NCBI RefSeq assembly: GCF_019175385.1
Contig: NC_083337.1
Span: forward strand, 162,019,713 to 162,083,712
From: Lycium barbarum
Taxonomy: Eukaryota > Streptophyta > Magnoliopsida > Solanales > Solanaceae
DNA: 64,000 nt
Reading direction: 5' to 3'
Below are positions 35,653-46,435 of the stretch, in pieces. Within the stretch, counting starts at the first letter, position 1, and every line of letters begins with the position of its first letter. A program made the translations under genes and the position numbers. Under the pieces are notes generated by a model, which was not told the origin of the DNA, did not search any database, and was given only the letters and a program-made list of their open reading frames with translations.

Positions 35653-36462
35653 CTATGCAGTAAGGCATAACTTTACCTCGAATATATATAGGCATAGTTT
35701 CTATGAAAACCTTGCCTTGCAGTTCTTTTTTTTCACTCTGCTACGGTTCGAATCCAAAATCTCAAGGATATTTTCGACCACTTGTTCATTACTTAAAGTG
35801 GCTACTTAAAGTGGCGAAGGGAAAAAAATAATACAATTAAAGACCACCCAAGATGGAGCAATCGTGTAATTGTCCTCTGAACTTTGGATCTAAATGTTGA
35901 GCCCAGTCCATTTTTCCAAAAAAGAATGGCGGTGAACTGCACAAATAACAGCTTTTAGGACCACTATTGATAACACGGGCAAAATTTATAAAGTAATTAA
36001 AGTTTAGCACGGCGGATCTGAAGTTTCAAACTTGAGAAAATGAAGTTCATAGTCCACTCGAATTTTAAACTACACGGGACATTATTTCTAGAAATTGGAA
36101 CTCAGAAAACACGGGACTCTCATGAATTGTGGTTATAATTTAAATACTTTACAAACCCTGAATATCTCTTAAACAGCATTTCGAATGTTTTCCATAAAAA
36201 TATTATTTTTTAATTCAAAATAGGTTCCTTCATACCAAATAGACAAATGTTAAAATTAGACATATATATAAAGAAATCATAAGCTGGGTAAATTATACTA
36301 GTTTCAACATGAGAAGCCCTTCAATTATACTATATTAATCTTAATCTGTGAAACTCTGTTACTATTTAATATTGTACCGTGCCTTTTTTTTTTTTTTTGG
36401 GTAATTCAATTTCATCTAAAGAGCCATTATCATAAGCCGAGGTAAATATAATATGGAATATT
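35653..36462. other. gene-free interval
   Basis: AT-rich repeat-derived sequence. It includes GGCATAG/CTATGCC-type phrases like those in the duplicated block and a B-box-like GGTTCGAATCC near 35747. No gene is seen. Confidence 0.5.
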
Positions 36463-37236
36463 GTCTTAATGCATATGCAGCCCCCTAAACTTGCCTCTTT
36501 TTTTCATTTTGGCACCTCAACTAAGTGTTGTTCCCATTGAACCCCTGAACTTGGCCTCAAGTGTGTCAATCAAACGCAATCCAACTTACATAACATATAT
36601 GGTGAGTTTCATTTTCTTCAGCCTTGCGCGTGAACGTCAATCGCATCCTGCGTGGAAAATTCAACCAATTAAACCCCCCCCCCCCCCCCCCCCACGCATT
36701 TTAATTATACACATCATTAAAATATGTGTATAACGACCTTTTTTCAAGAAACAAGCAATCCGGCCAACCAGGAATTGAAGACCAGCCTTCTGAGATTGAT
36801 TTTGAAGTTTTTTTGGGATTCTGGAATAACATAATAGGATCTGGATGGTTAATATTTTTGGCTTCTTATTTTCAGTTTTCACTTTTCAGTTTTAGTTTCC
36901 AATTTTGATTTCTTATTCCAGTTTTGTTATTTGATTGGTTTAAGTGGTGCTTCTTCACTTATATAACATAGTAGCACACTTCTTTCTATCTGATGTGTAT
37001 AATTAAAATGCGTGGGGGGTTTTAATTGGTTGAATTTTCCACGCAGGATGCAATTGACTTTCACGCGCAAGGCTAAAGAAAATGAAACTCACCATATATG
37101 TTAATATGTAAGTTGGATTGTGTTTGATAGACACAATTGAGGCTAAGTTCAGGGGCTCAATAGGAACAACACTTAGTCGAAGTGCCAAAATGAAAAAAAA
37201 AAAGACAAGTTTAGTGGGCTGCATATGCATTAAGCC
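36463..37236. mobile_element. non-autonomous element with ~250-bp terminal inverted repeats
   Basis: Left arm 36463-36716 and right arm 36991-37236 are inverted copies. They share CTTAATGCATATGCAGCCC at the tips, plus TCATTTTGGCAC, CTTGCGCGTGAA and GTGGAAAATTCAACCAATT. No transposase. The arms could be read as short open frames on both strands, but these are mirror shadows of the repeat. A 20-base C-run in the left arm (36674-36693) corresponds to only six bases in the right arm. Target duplication is unclear. A Mutator-like origin is likely from the arm length. Confidence 0.75.
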
Positions 37237-37310
37237 TTTTATATTTGTAATCTAAAATGCCTGAAACAAAGGATGCTCCTTCTATCGCGTATGCTCGTCG
37301 ACTTTAAGTA

Positions 37311-37593
37311 GGCGTTTGGCCATAGAATCCAAAAACAAATTCACTTTTTTTGGAATTTTTGAAGTTTGGAGTTGGAGTTGTGTTTGGCCATAGTATTTGA
37401 AAATAATATTTTGTTGTTGAAATGTACTTTTTTCAACAAGGTTTGGTTGTGAAAAACAAGTTTTGGTTGTTTTTCAAATTCCAAATACAACTTCAAGTTG
37501 TATTTGAAATTTTCATGGCCAAACACTGATTTTTAAAAAAAGTGAAAAAATACTTCGGAAAAAAGTGAATAATTCTTATGGCCAAACGGGTCT
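37311..37593. mobile_element. hAT-like MITE
   Basis: The left GGCGTTTGGCCATAG and right TATGGCCAAACGGGTC ends are inverted repeats. A second internal inverted pair (TTTGGCCAT near 37384, ATGGCCAAAC near 37515) is also seen. There is no coding capacity. An 8-bp target duplication was not found, so the superfamily is tentative. Confidence 0.55.
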
Positions 37594-37924
37594 TAAAAAA
37601 GTTCTTACCTTCACTAGTGAAATGTTTACCAAATTTAAATTTAAAATCCATTTAAAGTATAAATTAAGTATCTTTTGATGAACTTGTTCTAAAGTCTATC
37701 ATTACTTATTACCAAAGCACACTCCTCTTCTACCTTCCACGGCCATAAAAAAATACTTTTTTAAAAACAGAACTAGAGGATGATTTAGAATAGAGGAAGA
37801 ACATCCACGGCATGAGTAGTTAAATCGAGTGAATGATTTAAAATTCGAGTCATTTGATGGAATAACACTCATATTGTTGCCCATCGAATTCAATTACACA
37901 AAATGAGAAGAAAAAAAAAACTTA

Positions 37925-38250
37925 TGTCGATTAGGAATCGAAAGTAATCTTTCGTTAGACAAGGCTGACTAAGGCTGCCCATTACCCCCTTGCTCTTTTT
38001 TGAAGATCCTTTCAATACTTTTTCTAGTATGCTTCCCCCATAAGTAGACTGAATGCCCCGGTCTTGCGATTGGGACCGCCGAGCCCAACAAAAGAGACTC
38101 TCGAAAGAGAGCTTTCGAACTTTCTTTCTTCTTTTGAAAACAGCAAAGTTAGAGGGATGTCTTGAAAAGAAAACTCAACTTGAACACCGCGTCAAATGTT
38201 CAAGTGTGAAAGAGAAACTTCTGCATTTAAAGGAGTTATTATAAAAGCCC
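37925..38250. other. candidate organelle-derived DNA
   Basis: This stretch has higher GC and a texture unlike its neighbours, with phrases such as TGCCCCGGTCTTGCGATTGG, CCGCCGAGCCCAAC and the palindromic CTCGAAAGAGAGCTTTCGA. These look like plant mitochondrial intergenic DNA. No organelle gene is recognised, so this is an impression from composition. The 63-codon frame at 38053 is not claimed as a gene. Confidence 0.35.
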
Positions 38251-38421
38251 ATAAAAAGAAATAAAATCATGACCATAAGATCGTGTATGTATTTCATTCA
38301 AATCAAAGAACTCTTCATAAACCTTTGAATCCATGTATATATCCAACATTCTCAAATCTCTCTCTATCTTCCTTTCATGTAGAAGACTTATAAAATAACC
38401 ATAAAATAATATATCACAATA

Positions 38422-38892
38422 TCAAATGCTCCTTATCAAATAATCATTAATATTGAACCCAACAGGTACAAAAAGCTTTTCACGTTCCCACCTCACACGA
38501 TCTGCTTTATACAAATAAGGAAAATTTGTCACACTCCAAAAGCATTTGGTACATTTGGATCTCACATTATAAGCCCAAAAGAATCCATGTGTACGTGGAT
38601 TAATGTACAAATAACACCATCTCATAGGAAATGCAATTTGTGAGATGTTGAATTTGTAATTATCACCTGGAGGAAGCTTTGTTAAGGTGTTAATTGTGTC
38701 GAAATCTCTGCACATGTAATAGATTGAGAAATTGTTGTCGTTGGCTAATGTTACCTCAATTGTGGGGAACATGGTATTTATGAAACTAGTTTCTTTTTCA
38801 GCATTTGAAAGTAAGGGTGAAGAAAGGAAAATTATCAGAACAATGATGAAAAGAGGACAAGAGTTTGTAATGGGATTAATGTATTTCGCCAT
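38422..38892 (-). CDS. S-protein homologue (plant self-incompatibility S1 family)
   Basis: A single exon of 156 residues, as usual for this family. A signal peptide covers about residues 1-31 (ending LLSNA). The secreted part has the S1-family pattern: a first strand (TIEVTLAND), C61 in YYMCRDFD, LPPGDNYKF, C93 in RWCYLY, and the C114/C117 pair in SKCTKCFWSV. One N-glycosylation site (NIS, 82-84) is present. In poppy the founding member acts in pollen recognition. In other plants the many homologues are small secreted proteins of mostly unknown role, and nightshades use a different self-incompatibility system, so a role in pollen rejection should not be assumed. No frame damage is seen. The start at 38892 gives the signal peptide. 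Confidence 0.88.
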   Translation of the reverse strand: MAKYINPITNSCPLFIIVLIIFLSSPLLSNAEKETSFINTMFPTIEVTLANDNNFSIYYMCRDFDTINTLTKLPPGDNYKFNISQIAFPMRWCYLYINPRTHGFFWAYNVRSKCTKCFWSVTNFPYLYKADRVRWEREKLFVPVGFNINDYLIRSI

Positions 38893-41249
38893 GATGATAA
38901 ATTTTTCATGGCAATTGTTAGGTTTAATTTTGGTAAGGGATTATAAGGGGTTGTGATTTATGAAATTGATGGCTTTCCTAAGTTTTCGCTATTTGTGAAA
39001 GATGTTTTTAGAGGGGTGTGTTCGTCAATAAGAAAAAGAAGAGAAAGAAAGCAATTTTTTTTTTTTTGTGTGTGTGTGTGATGAAATTTGAACCTTTATT
39101 ACTTATTTTAATAGAAAGTTTCTTTTGATGAGAAAATAATACTTTTGGTCTCTAAATTAATGGTAAATTTTGATTTTGGTTCTTGTAATATATGACTCAA
39201 CACATTTGACCTTCAATTAATTAATATGTGTGTTTTGGGTCAATTTACGTAGGAAATATATATGTTACATTTGGATTGTTTTTAGAAGTATATTACAGTA
39301 CAAGTTTGACATAACACATGAGCAATTAAATGATAAAACAATCAATAATTCTGAAAATTTGTGAATGTAATACAAATGGATCAAAACTGCATATTTCAAG
39401 TAATTAGAGATTAAACATGCTCAGTCAGATATCATAACGATTAACATTAGAATTTACCAATAGCGGAAGACAAAAAATATTGCTATTAACCCCTCTTTTG
39501 ATTCCTTATTTTTTTGTTTTTAAAAAAAGTGAGATCCCAAATTTTACTTTATATCCTTTAGTTAGGGATATTCCAAATAAATTTTAGGTTAGTACTAATC
39601 CATATCATTTTTTTTTTGCGCGGATTGCCCTTCCTCTGGGGTGGTCTTTAATTTTTGTCCCTCAAATTGGTGGTCTTTAATTTTTGCCCTTGGCCTAATA
39701 CCCCGAGGTTCTGGGTTCGAACCCAGCTCAATAAAAACAAAAAAAAAGAATTTCGCAAGACAGAGATTTGAATTCGCAAAGCAAAATTTGCCTTCAAACT
39801 CTGCCTTAAGGCAAAATTAAGGCATAAGTGTATAACAATCTTGTACCCATGTCGGTTAGTATAACTATCTAATTGAGGGATTTGTTAAGCTGTTGTTTAA
39901 GTATAGTTTATGTAAAGATCCCAAAATTAAATGTACCCATGTTGCTTCGTATGCACATTAGGATAATATAGCCTAACTACCTTGCAGATCAAGATAGTTA
40001 TCTTTAATGCAGAGGACTACTATGGGATCATGGCAGATGATTGCAAACTAACACATATACTAATGGGGCAGAGTTTGCATGCCCAATGGGGCAAAGTTTC
40101 TTGCAAACTATGCCTTATCAGGTAAAGTTTGCTAAGGCATAGTTTGCCTCCAAAACTCTACCTTAAGGCATAGTTTGTAGGCAAACTCTGTCCCAACTAT
40201 GCCTGGGGCAGAGTTTTGATGAGGAGAGTGATATTTTGATGAGGGACATGAGGCGATGCTTTAATTTCATGCATAAATGTTTAAAGGTCGGTCATCCAAT
40301 ATTTCTCTGTCAATAATCTTACAACTTCAGACAAAAATATCAAAGTTTGGCTTGGTAATATCAAAATTTTATCCGTGTATGTCAGAAGTTTGTTTGCTTC
40401 CAAATTATCTGAAGTTTTGACAAGACCAAACTTCAGACGCATGATGTCGGAAGTTTGCTTCCTTTCAAGGAAATTTACATGGCATAGCTGACTTCTTGAC
40501 GTATTTATGGTTAATAACTATTTAAGCTAATTACATTTCGTAGCTATATGCAGTTGTATATATGTATTTGAATGTATTTGGTTTATGTACTCCAAAAGCT
40601 GAATACAATTATATGTGCATTTGTATACATATATATATATGACTGAATACATATTCTGACTATATCATGACTGTATGTTTGCCAAATGAATTGAATTTTT
40701 AATTTTGTTTGTTATTTGTTTCATTTATATACACATATGTATAGGGTTGAGCAGTGTACTCAAATACACGCGGGGATACTTATAACCTAGCTACGAATAC
40801 AACTAGAAAATGTATTCAAATACACATAATTACACGCGAATATACCTAAAACCGAGCTACGAAATGTAAATATACAAAACATAACTACGAATTGTTAACA
40901 ACTCTAATTATATAGTCATTTATGTAAGTTCCTACTTTCAAATTATTTGAAGTTAGCCTTTGAAAAAACAAACTTACGTATGTAAAACTTCACAATTGCA
41001 CACCTAAAATTATTTTTAAAACGGCTAAACTTGCAAAAAATTAGAAACTTGGGTTATACCTTAAAAAATGGCTATCGTTCCCTGAATATGGATCTCCTCT
41101 GTAGGGGCTGGATAGGAATGCATTTGATTTTGACCCATAAAATTTCCGGGTCAAATATTTAGTCAGTCCAAAACTTGTGATTAGCACCACAATATCTTTA
41201 TCTGAGATTACACAGACACAGGAAAAATCAAAGTTAAACTAACACAGTT
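38893..41249. other. gene-free repeat-rich interval
   Basis: AT-rich DNA. Around 39605-39730 it repeats phrases found in the 33.4- and 35.2-kb regions (TTTGCGCGGATTGCCCTTCC, GGTCTTTAATTTTTGCCC), followed by a tRNA-type B box (GGTTCGAACCC) near 39715. Between 40080 and 40220 several direct and inverted copies of GGCATAGTTTGC and GGGGCAGAGTTT occur. No gene is supported. Confidence 0.5.
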
Positions 41250-41747
41250 ATGGGACTCTCAGCTTCCAAGCGAGTTAGTAACTCACTCAAAAACTCATCC
41301 GAGTTCAACTCAGCATGTGACTCAGTCTACAATGATTGTCTTTCCCTATCACAACACGCTTTCCCTGGAGTCAAACCCTACCAACTCCTCTCCGCCACAG
41401 AACGCCTCCACGTGTCACTCTATCCCACCGTCCCTCTCATAACCAATTGGGTCAGATCGCCCCCGACCCGATTACAAGTGGATAAGGCCTTGAAAATCGT
41501 GTCTAAGGAGAAGAAGGAAGGTGAGATTGTGCTAGGGAATAATGAGTTTAAGGAGTTTGCGGTTGAGGTGTTTAAAGATGCTGTCGTTTTAAGTGCGGGG
41601 AAAGAGTTAATGAAGAGGGTTCCGCTGGGTGCTTTAGGGATTGCTGGTGTTGGTGCGGTGGTGAAGCCTGGCAAAGAATTGATTGTTGCGGCGATTGGTG
41701 CTTACGCGCTTGGTGTTGCCACTTCTGTATACGTCAGTTTGGCTTGA
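41250..41747 (+). CDS. small plant protein with predicted N-myristoylation site, unknown function
   Basis: A single exon of 165 residues opens MGLSASKR. Gly2 with Ser6 and a following Lys fits the N-myristoylation consensus, so membrane attachment is likely. The N-terminal half has two Cys (SACDSVYNDC), then PGVKPYQLL and ATERLHVSLYP. The middle is Lys/Glu-rich. The last 40 residues (from about 125) are Gly/Ala/Val-rich and hydrophobic (GALGIAGVGAV and GAYALGVATSVYVS), possibly a membrane hairpin. Codon use and GC are higher than the surroundings, as expected for a real gene. I believe similar unnamed proteins occur in other flowering plants, but know of no assigned function. Confidence 0.82.
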   Translation: MGLSASKRVSNSLKNSSEFNSACDSVYNDCLSLSQHAFPGVKPYQLLSATERLHVSLYPTVPLITNWVRSPPTRLQVDKALKIVSKEKKEGEIVLGNNEFKEFAVEVFKDAVVLSAGKELMKRVPLGALGIAGVGAVVKPGKELIVAAIGAYALGVATSVYVSLA

Positions 41748-44700
41748 TTTTTAGCTTAATACATAGTCCATATTTCATTGAGACACTCAATTTAAATTAG
41801 GTTTAAATTGAACACCTTAATTCCCAATAAAGTGTTTTAATCAAATATTTTTGGTTTAAATTTTTTGTTTTGCATGTGTTCTCATTCGTCTATTTTGGAT
41901 AGTCTTTTCATTCTAATTTATGTGACATTATTTGACTAAAGATGAAGTTCAAGAAAGAAATAAAAACTTTTGAAATTTATGGTCCAAAACAATTCTTAGA
42001 TATTTGCGTGACTATAAATAATCTCATAACGTTAGTTTTTTTTCTTTTTAATATAGAAAAGTGACCTTTTTTAGACAAATTAAAAAAAAAATGTCATATA
42101 AATTGGGATGAGGTGTTCAATGGAAACAGGCTTTTGTTTGAGTGGAATATCCGGACAAGTTTATAAGGGGCTGGCTCTGTATTAAGCTATGTTTTTTTCT
42201 GCAAAAGTAAATAAAAGTATTTTACTTTTTCTGTCTTACATTTGAAAAGAGATGATTAAAAAGCTAATCTTGCCTAGAGGGTACATAAATAGGTTTTGTT
42301 AACAAATTTGTTTAAGCTAAAAGCACAAATCAGTCATTTACACTGTTGTAACCCATCATAATAAGAGACTGAAAGCAACTAAACTATTCATGTTTAGTTT
42401 TAAAATTAGATTATTAGTCTTAAATAGGTTTTGTTAACAAATTTGTTTAGCTAAACGCACGAATTAGTTATATTACGCTATTGTAAGTTGTAACCTGTAA
42501 TAAGAGACTGAAAGCAACTAAAATATTTCATGTTTATTTGTAATTAGATTATTAGTCTTTATCTATATTTCATTATCAAATAGAGATATTTAAACGATCA
42601 GAACTCATTTTGTGAAAAAGAAAGTCACGTGATAGAATGCGAGGTAGAAAAGACTTCCTCTTTGTAAAAGATAAACAACCAAACAGAAAATTTGATGTAA
42701 TAATTACCCCTTTATCCAAAAAAATTATCTTACTTTTTTTATTTATCTGTCTCAAAAAGATTAACACATTTTTATATTGAAAAATAATTTAATTTTATGA
42801 GATGATTTATAACCATACAAATATCAAAAGCTTATTTTGAACCATATATTTTAAAAGTCTTACTTTATTTCTTAAATTTTTTGTCAAATCAAACGAAGAC
42901 AATCTTTTTAGAACGGAGGGAGTATCGTATAGGTTTTGAGTAAATTAACAAAATCACCCAAGTTATATCTCTAGAGATGAAACACTTAAAATCCCTTATC
43001 CTTAGATGAGAAAGAAAGTCTGAAGCAAAAAATACTTCTTGACATATATAAAATCAAACATAAAGAAGCACTCGCCTAAATTTTGACAGGTAAGTTTATC
43101 TTGATATAGCTTCGATTTCGATTTGTTCAGCTCAAAAGCTCCAACAAGCCCTAAAGTCTCGTGCTGACTAATACTATGCACGCTTTAAAATTAAGCACTC
43201 AACTCTCTGATTCTTTAACATGTTATAGAATTCAATGCGTGTATAATTCATATAATATATGAAGAGAATTAAGAGCTTGATTTTGAAACGAGGAGCATAG
43301 CCGTAACTAACTCATGTTACAGATATGTTTAATGTAATCTTAGTTTAAAGTTTAATATAAACATTACATGTTGTTATTCATCACAACAGATGGTGTAAAT
43401 AATTGTACACTAATAATTTATTATTTTGAAAGTTAAAATAAATAAATAAATAAATAAAAAGACAAAGTTTATCAAGTGTTTGCTTATATGGTTATTGTGG
43501 GGGCAACTGAAGAGATAAATGGTTGGAATAACTGGTGGTTGCAATCTACAATTCATATTCCAAAACTAACATAGTACGATTTTGACAACATCTTAATAAA
43601 AATCTTCTAAATTGTTTCTTTCAGAGCATCAAATTCGTCTTCTTCCATCATCAAAATTCCTTTAATAAATAGTAAAAATTAAGTTCATAGGATAATCATT
43701 GAAAATTCGCACGTGTGACGATATCTTGTTCCGAATACTATTAAGTACCTAAATATTTAGAATATGGATCATTGCTCTTGCACCTATAATAATGCAGGAT
43801 AATAGTCATACATTAGCATGATTTACCTTAACTGCACATTTTTACCCGCATCTAATGTTTAATTTATTGTAAGAACTTAATTCTAGCAGGATTGGTAGAC
43901 ACGTCTATCCCTGGTAAAGGATTCAACAATCCTCTTCAACGATCATATGAAGCAGGATTGGCTTCTTACTTGAATTCACTCCTAAGCTCTCTCTACTTAT
44001 TTTCTCTTATGTTAAGCATCTTTTTTAGACAGTTATCTATTATTACTTGAAACCAAGATCATCCTGCTTTCTCTTTACATTTGTCTTAATTACTTGAAAC
44101 CCCGATCATACTGATTTTTTGTCTATCATTTAGTTCATTTATATGTAATTTAATCTTTGTTCAACCGTTGTCAGTATTTAATACATCTAACCAATACAGA
44201 TCTTAACATCCACACACTTAAAGGCTGCTGTGTCGACCAAATGTCGACATATCAAATAAGTAGAGTAGTACTCATATTGAAGATATTCTCGATTGAATTT
44301 ATATCGTCAACGAAACAAGTGGAATAAAGAGAGGGCTTAGAAAGATCTCGATTACGGCCAAACTTGCATGATGCAAAAGAAAATATCTATTAAGGATAAT
44401 TTGCAACCACAGAATTTGGAACGTCATGACCGTGAAAAGACATTACTATTTCAAGAATGATCTTGACCGTTCTTAGCCTATGTACTATGAATCACTAGAA
44501 TTCAATGAGTATTAATAAAGTGAAAGTAACACTTCAATCCAGCTACATACAACTCATCAGCCATCGATCACGGGACCAACTTTTCAGAATCAAAACAATC
44601 TCAGATGAAATTTCACTAATTTGCCCACAAACCAATAACAATTTCTATTGTTCTCCCTCCCCCACTCCACCCTCAGTCTATGCTCAAGTCCTTACCTAAG

Positions 44701-45734
44701 AAGTTTTGGTTTTTAACATTTGATTTCCAAGATTTAATCAAGCTTAAATAATAGGGTCATTACATTGTTAGTAACATTATCCAGGTAAAGGAATTAGTCT
44801 CATCATTTGTAAGTTATCATAAGTATACACTATAAACTCTATTATGATTATTGATTCCTTTTAGTTCTTTTTTTCACATGTTTGTTTTGGGATTATAATT
44901 ACGCTTTATTCTAGTAAGGTAATTTTTTGTCTGTCTTGTATTCCGTTCCTGGTTTTATTTTAAAAAGCTTAAAAGCCAATGAACACTTAAATAAGCAATC
45001 CAAACACCCTTTAGGTGGCGTTAGTGCATGTAGCAAATAATCTGTCTGGGCTTAGCTAACTTAAATTTGCACCGTAAACTTCATGTCTAGAACTAATTAG
45101 GTAAAGTCTAACCATCTTTACTGGTACTTTTCCATTTGAGGTTTTATTTGTAATGTCCACACAAATCTAACTGGTATTAGCTTAAAAATACCTCACTGAG
45201 CCTAACTAATTTGAATTGGCACCCTAAAAATTCCATTACGAGGTTTTAGTGCTTCTCGAACTGCTGCTCAATCGATGAGCGAAATCATTTAATTTTATTA
45301 TTTTCAAGTTTTTATCCTTAATGATATGCTTATATAACTATAAACGGGACCGGATGCACAATGAAAGATACATATTCAACTGAAACCAATAACTCTAGCT
45401 TAGACCAAGTATATGTGTCAAGAACTTTTAATTTTACCACCAATGACATGCTTATATAGACGTGAACAGGAACAGATGCACAATGAAAGATATAGATTCC
45501 GCTAAACTTAATAACGATAACTCAGATTCTGTATATGTGTTAAAAAATATTCTAAATATATACAAATATTAAATAACGAATTCATTAACTCAAACGATCA
45601 ACAAAACTTAATAGTAGCATCTTAAACTCATAAACTTCAAATTCTATGATTCCCTTCAGCAATAAAAACATCATGATATATTGAAGGAGGGAAGTACGGA
45701 AAATTGCAATATTTCCCAAATCAAAAGGAGTACG
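41748..45734. other. gene-free interval with decayed MITEs
   Basis: AT-rich. A decayed Stowaway-like pair is seen at about 41915-42115 (TAATTTATGTGACA and, inverted, TGTCATATAAATTGGGA). A right Stowaway end (ACGGAGGGAGTA) occurs at about 42913-42924. A tandem duplication is listed separately, and an (AAAT)n tract lies near 43435-43458. No gene is supported. Confidence 0.5.
42290..42560 (+). repeat. ~135-bp tandem duplication
   Basis: The unit starts TAGGTTTTGTTAACAAATTT at 42290 and recurs at 42425 with roughly 85-90% identity. Shared landmarks are AATAAGAGACTGAAAGCAAC and AGATTATTAGTCTT. It is not near a coding sequence. Confidence 0.85.
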
Positions 45735-45860
45735 TAAGCCCGTCAACCGGTTTCGACCGGTTCCGGTCTACCGTTTAATTAATACCGTCCGGTTTCGATT
45801 TTTTTGGAATCGGAACAGGTTAAACCGGTAAAATCGGAATCGGACCAGTTAAACCGGTCG

Positions 45861-45863
<3 letters not shown>

Positions 45864-45900
<37 letters not shown>

Positions 45901-45905
45901 TTTTT
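45864..45905 (+). repeat. (AT)n followed by T-run
   Basis: About fourteen AT units run into a 14-base T-run just inside the left end of the hAT element. Confidence 0.9.
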
Positions 45906-45996
45906 AAATGTAGCCGTTGGGCTGTGGGTTGGACCGTTGGCCAACGGTCCATTTGCAAAAATAACCGTTGCCAAACGGTTCCAAATCCCCATTTTG

Positions 45997-46021
45997 CCCC
46001 CCCCCCCCCCCCCCCCCCCCC
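45997..46021 (+). repeat. 25-base C-run
   Basis: An uninterrupted C homopolymer within the 5' part of the hAT element, upstream of its transposase. Length may be affected by assembly or sequencing error. Confidence 0.8.
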
Positions 46022-46435
46022 AACCCCCCAAACTTTTTTAACACTTTAACCCATCCCCCACCTCTATATAAACCCCTCTCCATTTCCATTTTAATCCACA
46101 CCAATTCATTTTTCTCTTTCTCTCAATCTCTCAATTATAGTTACTTTGCAACAATTAGTCACTTTATATTTCTCTCAATTAAATATTATAAAGTCTTATT
46201 ATAGTTTCAATTATTAATTTTGCAATTATAATATTGTTGGTGGAGTTGGTGATTTTGCAACAATCCGAAGTAGCTTTGGTGGATTTGCAATTCTAGCCGC
46301 CTTCACTTTGTTGGAAATTAGTCCGGCAATTTGGTACCGTCGTTCCAACTCTATCTTTATTTTTCGCAATTTAATTCTAGCAATTTAATTTGTTGCAATT
46401 TATTTTCTTGTGATTTAAATTAATTATATTTAATA

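Noticed and set aside
36491..37230. Two similar frames on opposite strands (VVPIEPLNLAS motif)
   Set aside because: They are the two arms of one inverted repeat read in mirror image, not two related genes.
38053..38244. 63-codon frame in the candidate organelle-derived stretch
   Set aside because: No recognisable protein; its openness follows from the local composition.
39700..39730. tRNA-like B box (GGTTCGAACCC) near 39715
   Set aside because: No box A at the right spacing and no cloverleaf could be drawn, so it is a SINE relic rather than a tRNA gene.
41420..41674. 84-codon antisense frame
   Set aside because: Shadow of the plus-strand gene at 41250-41747.
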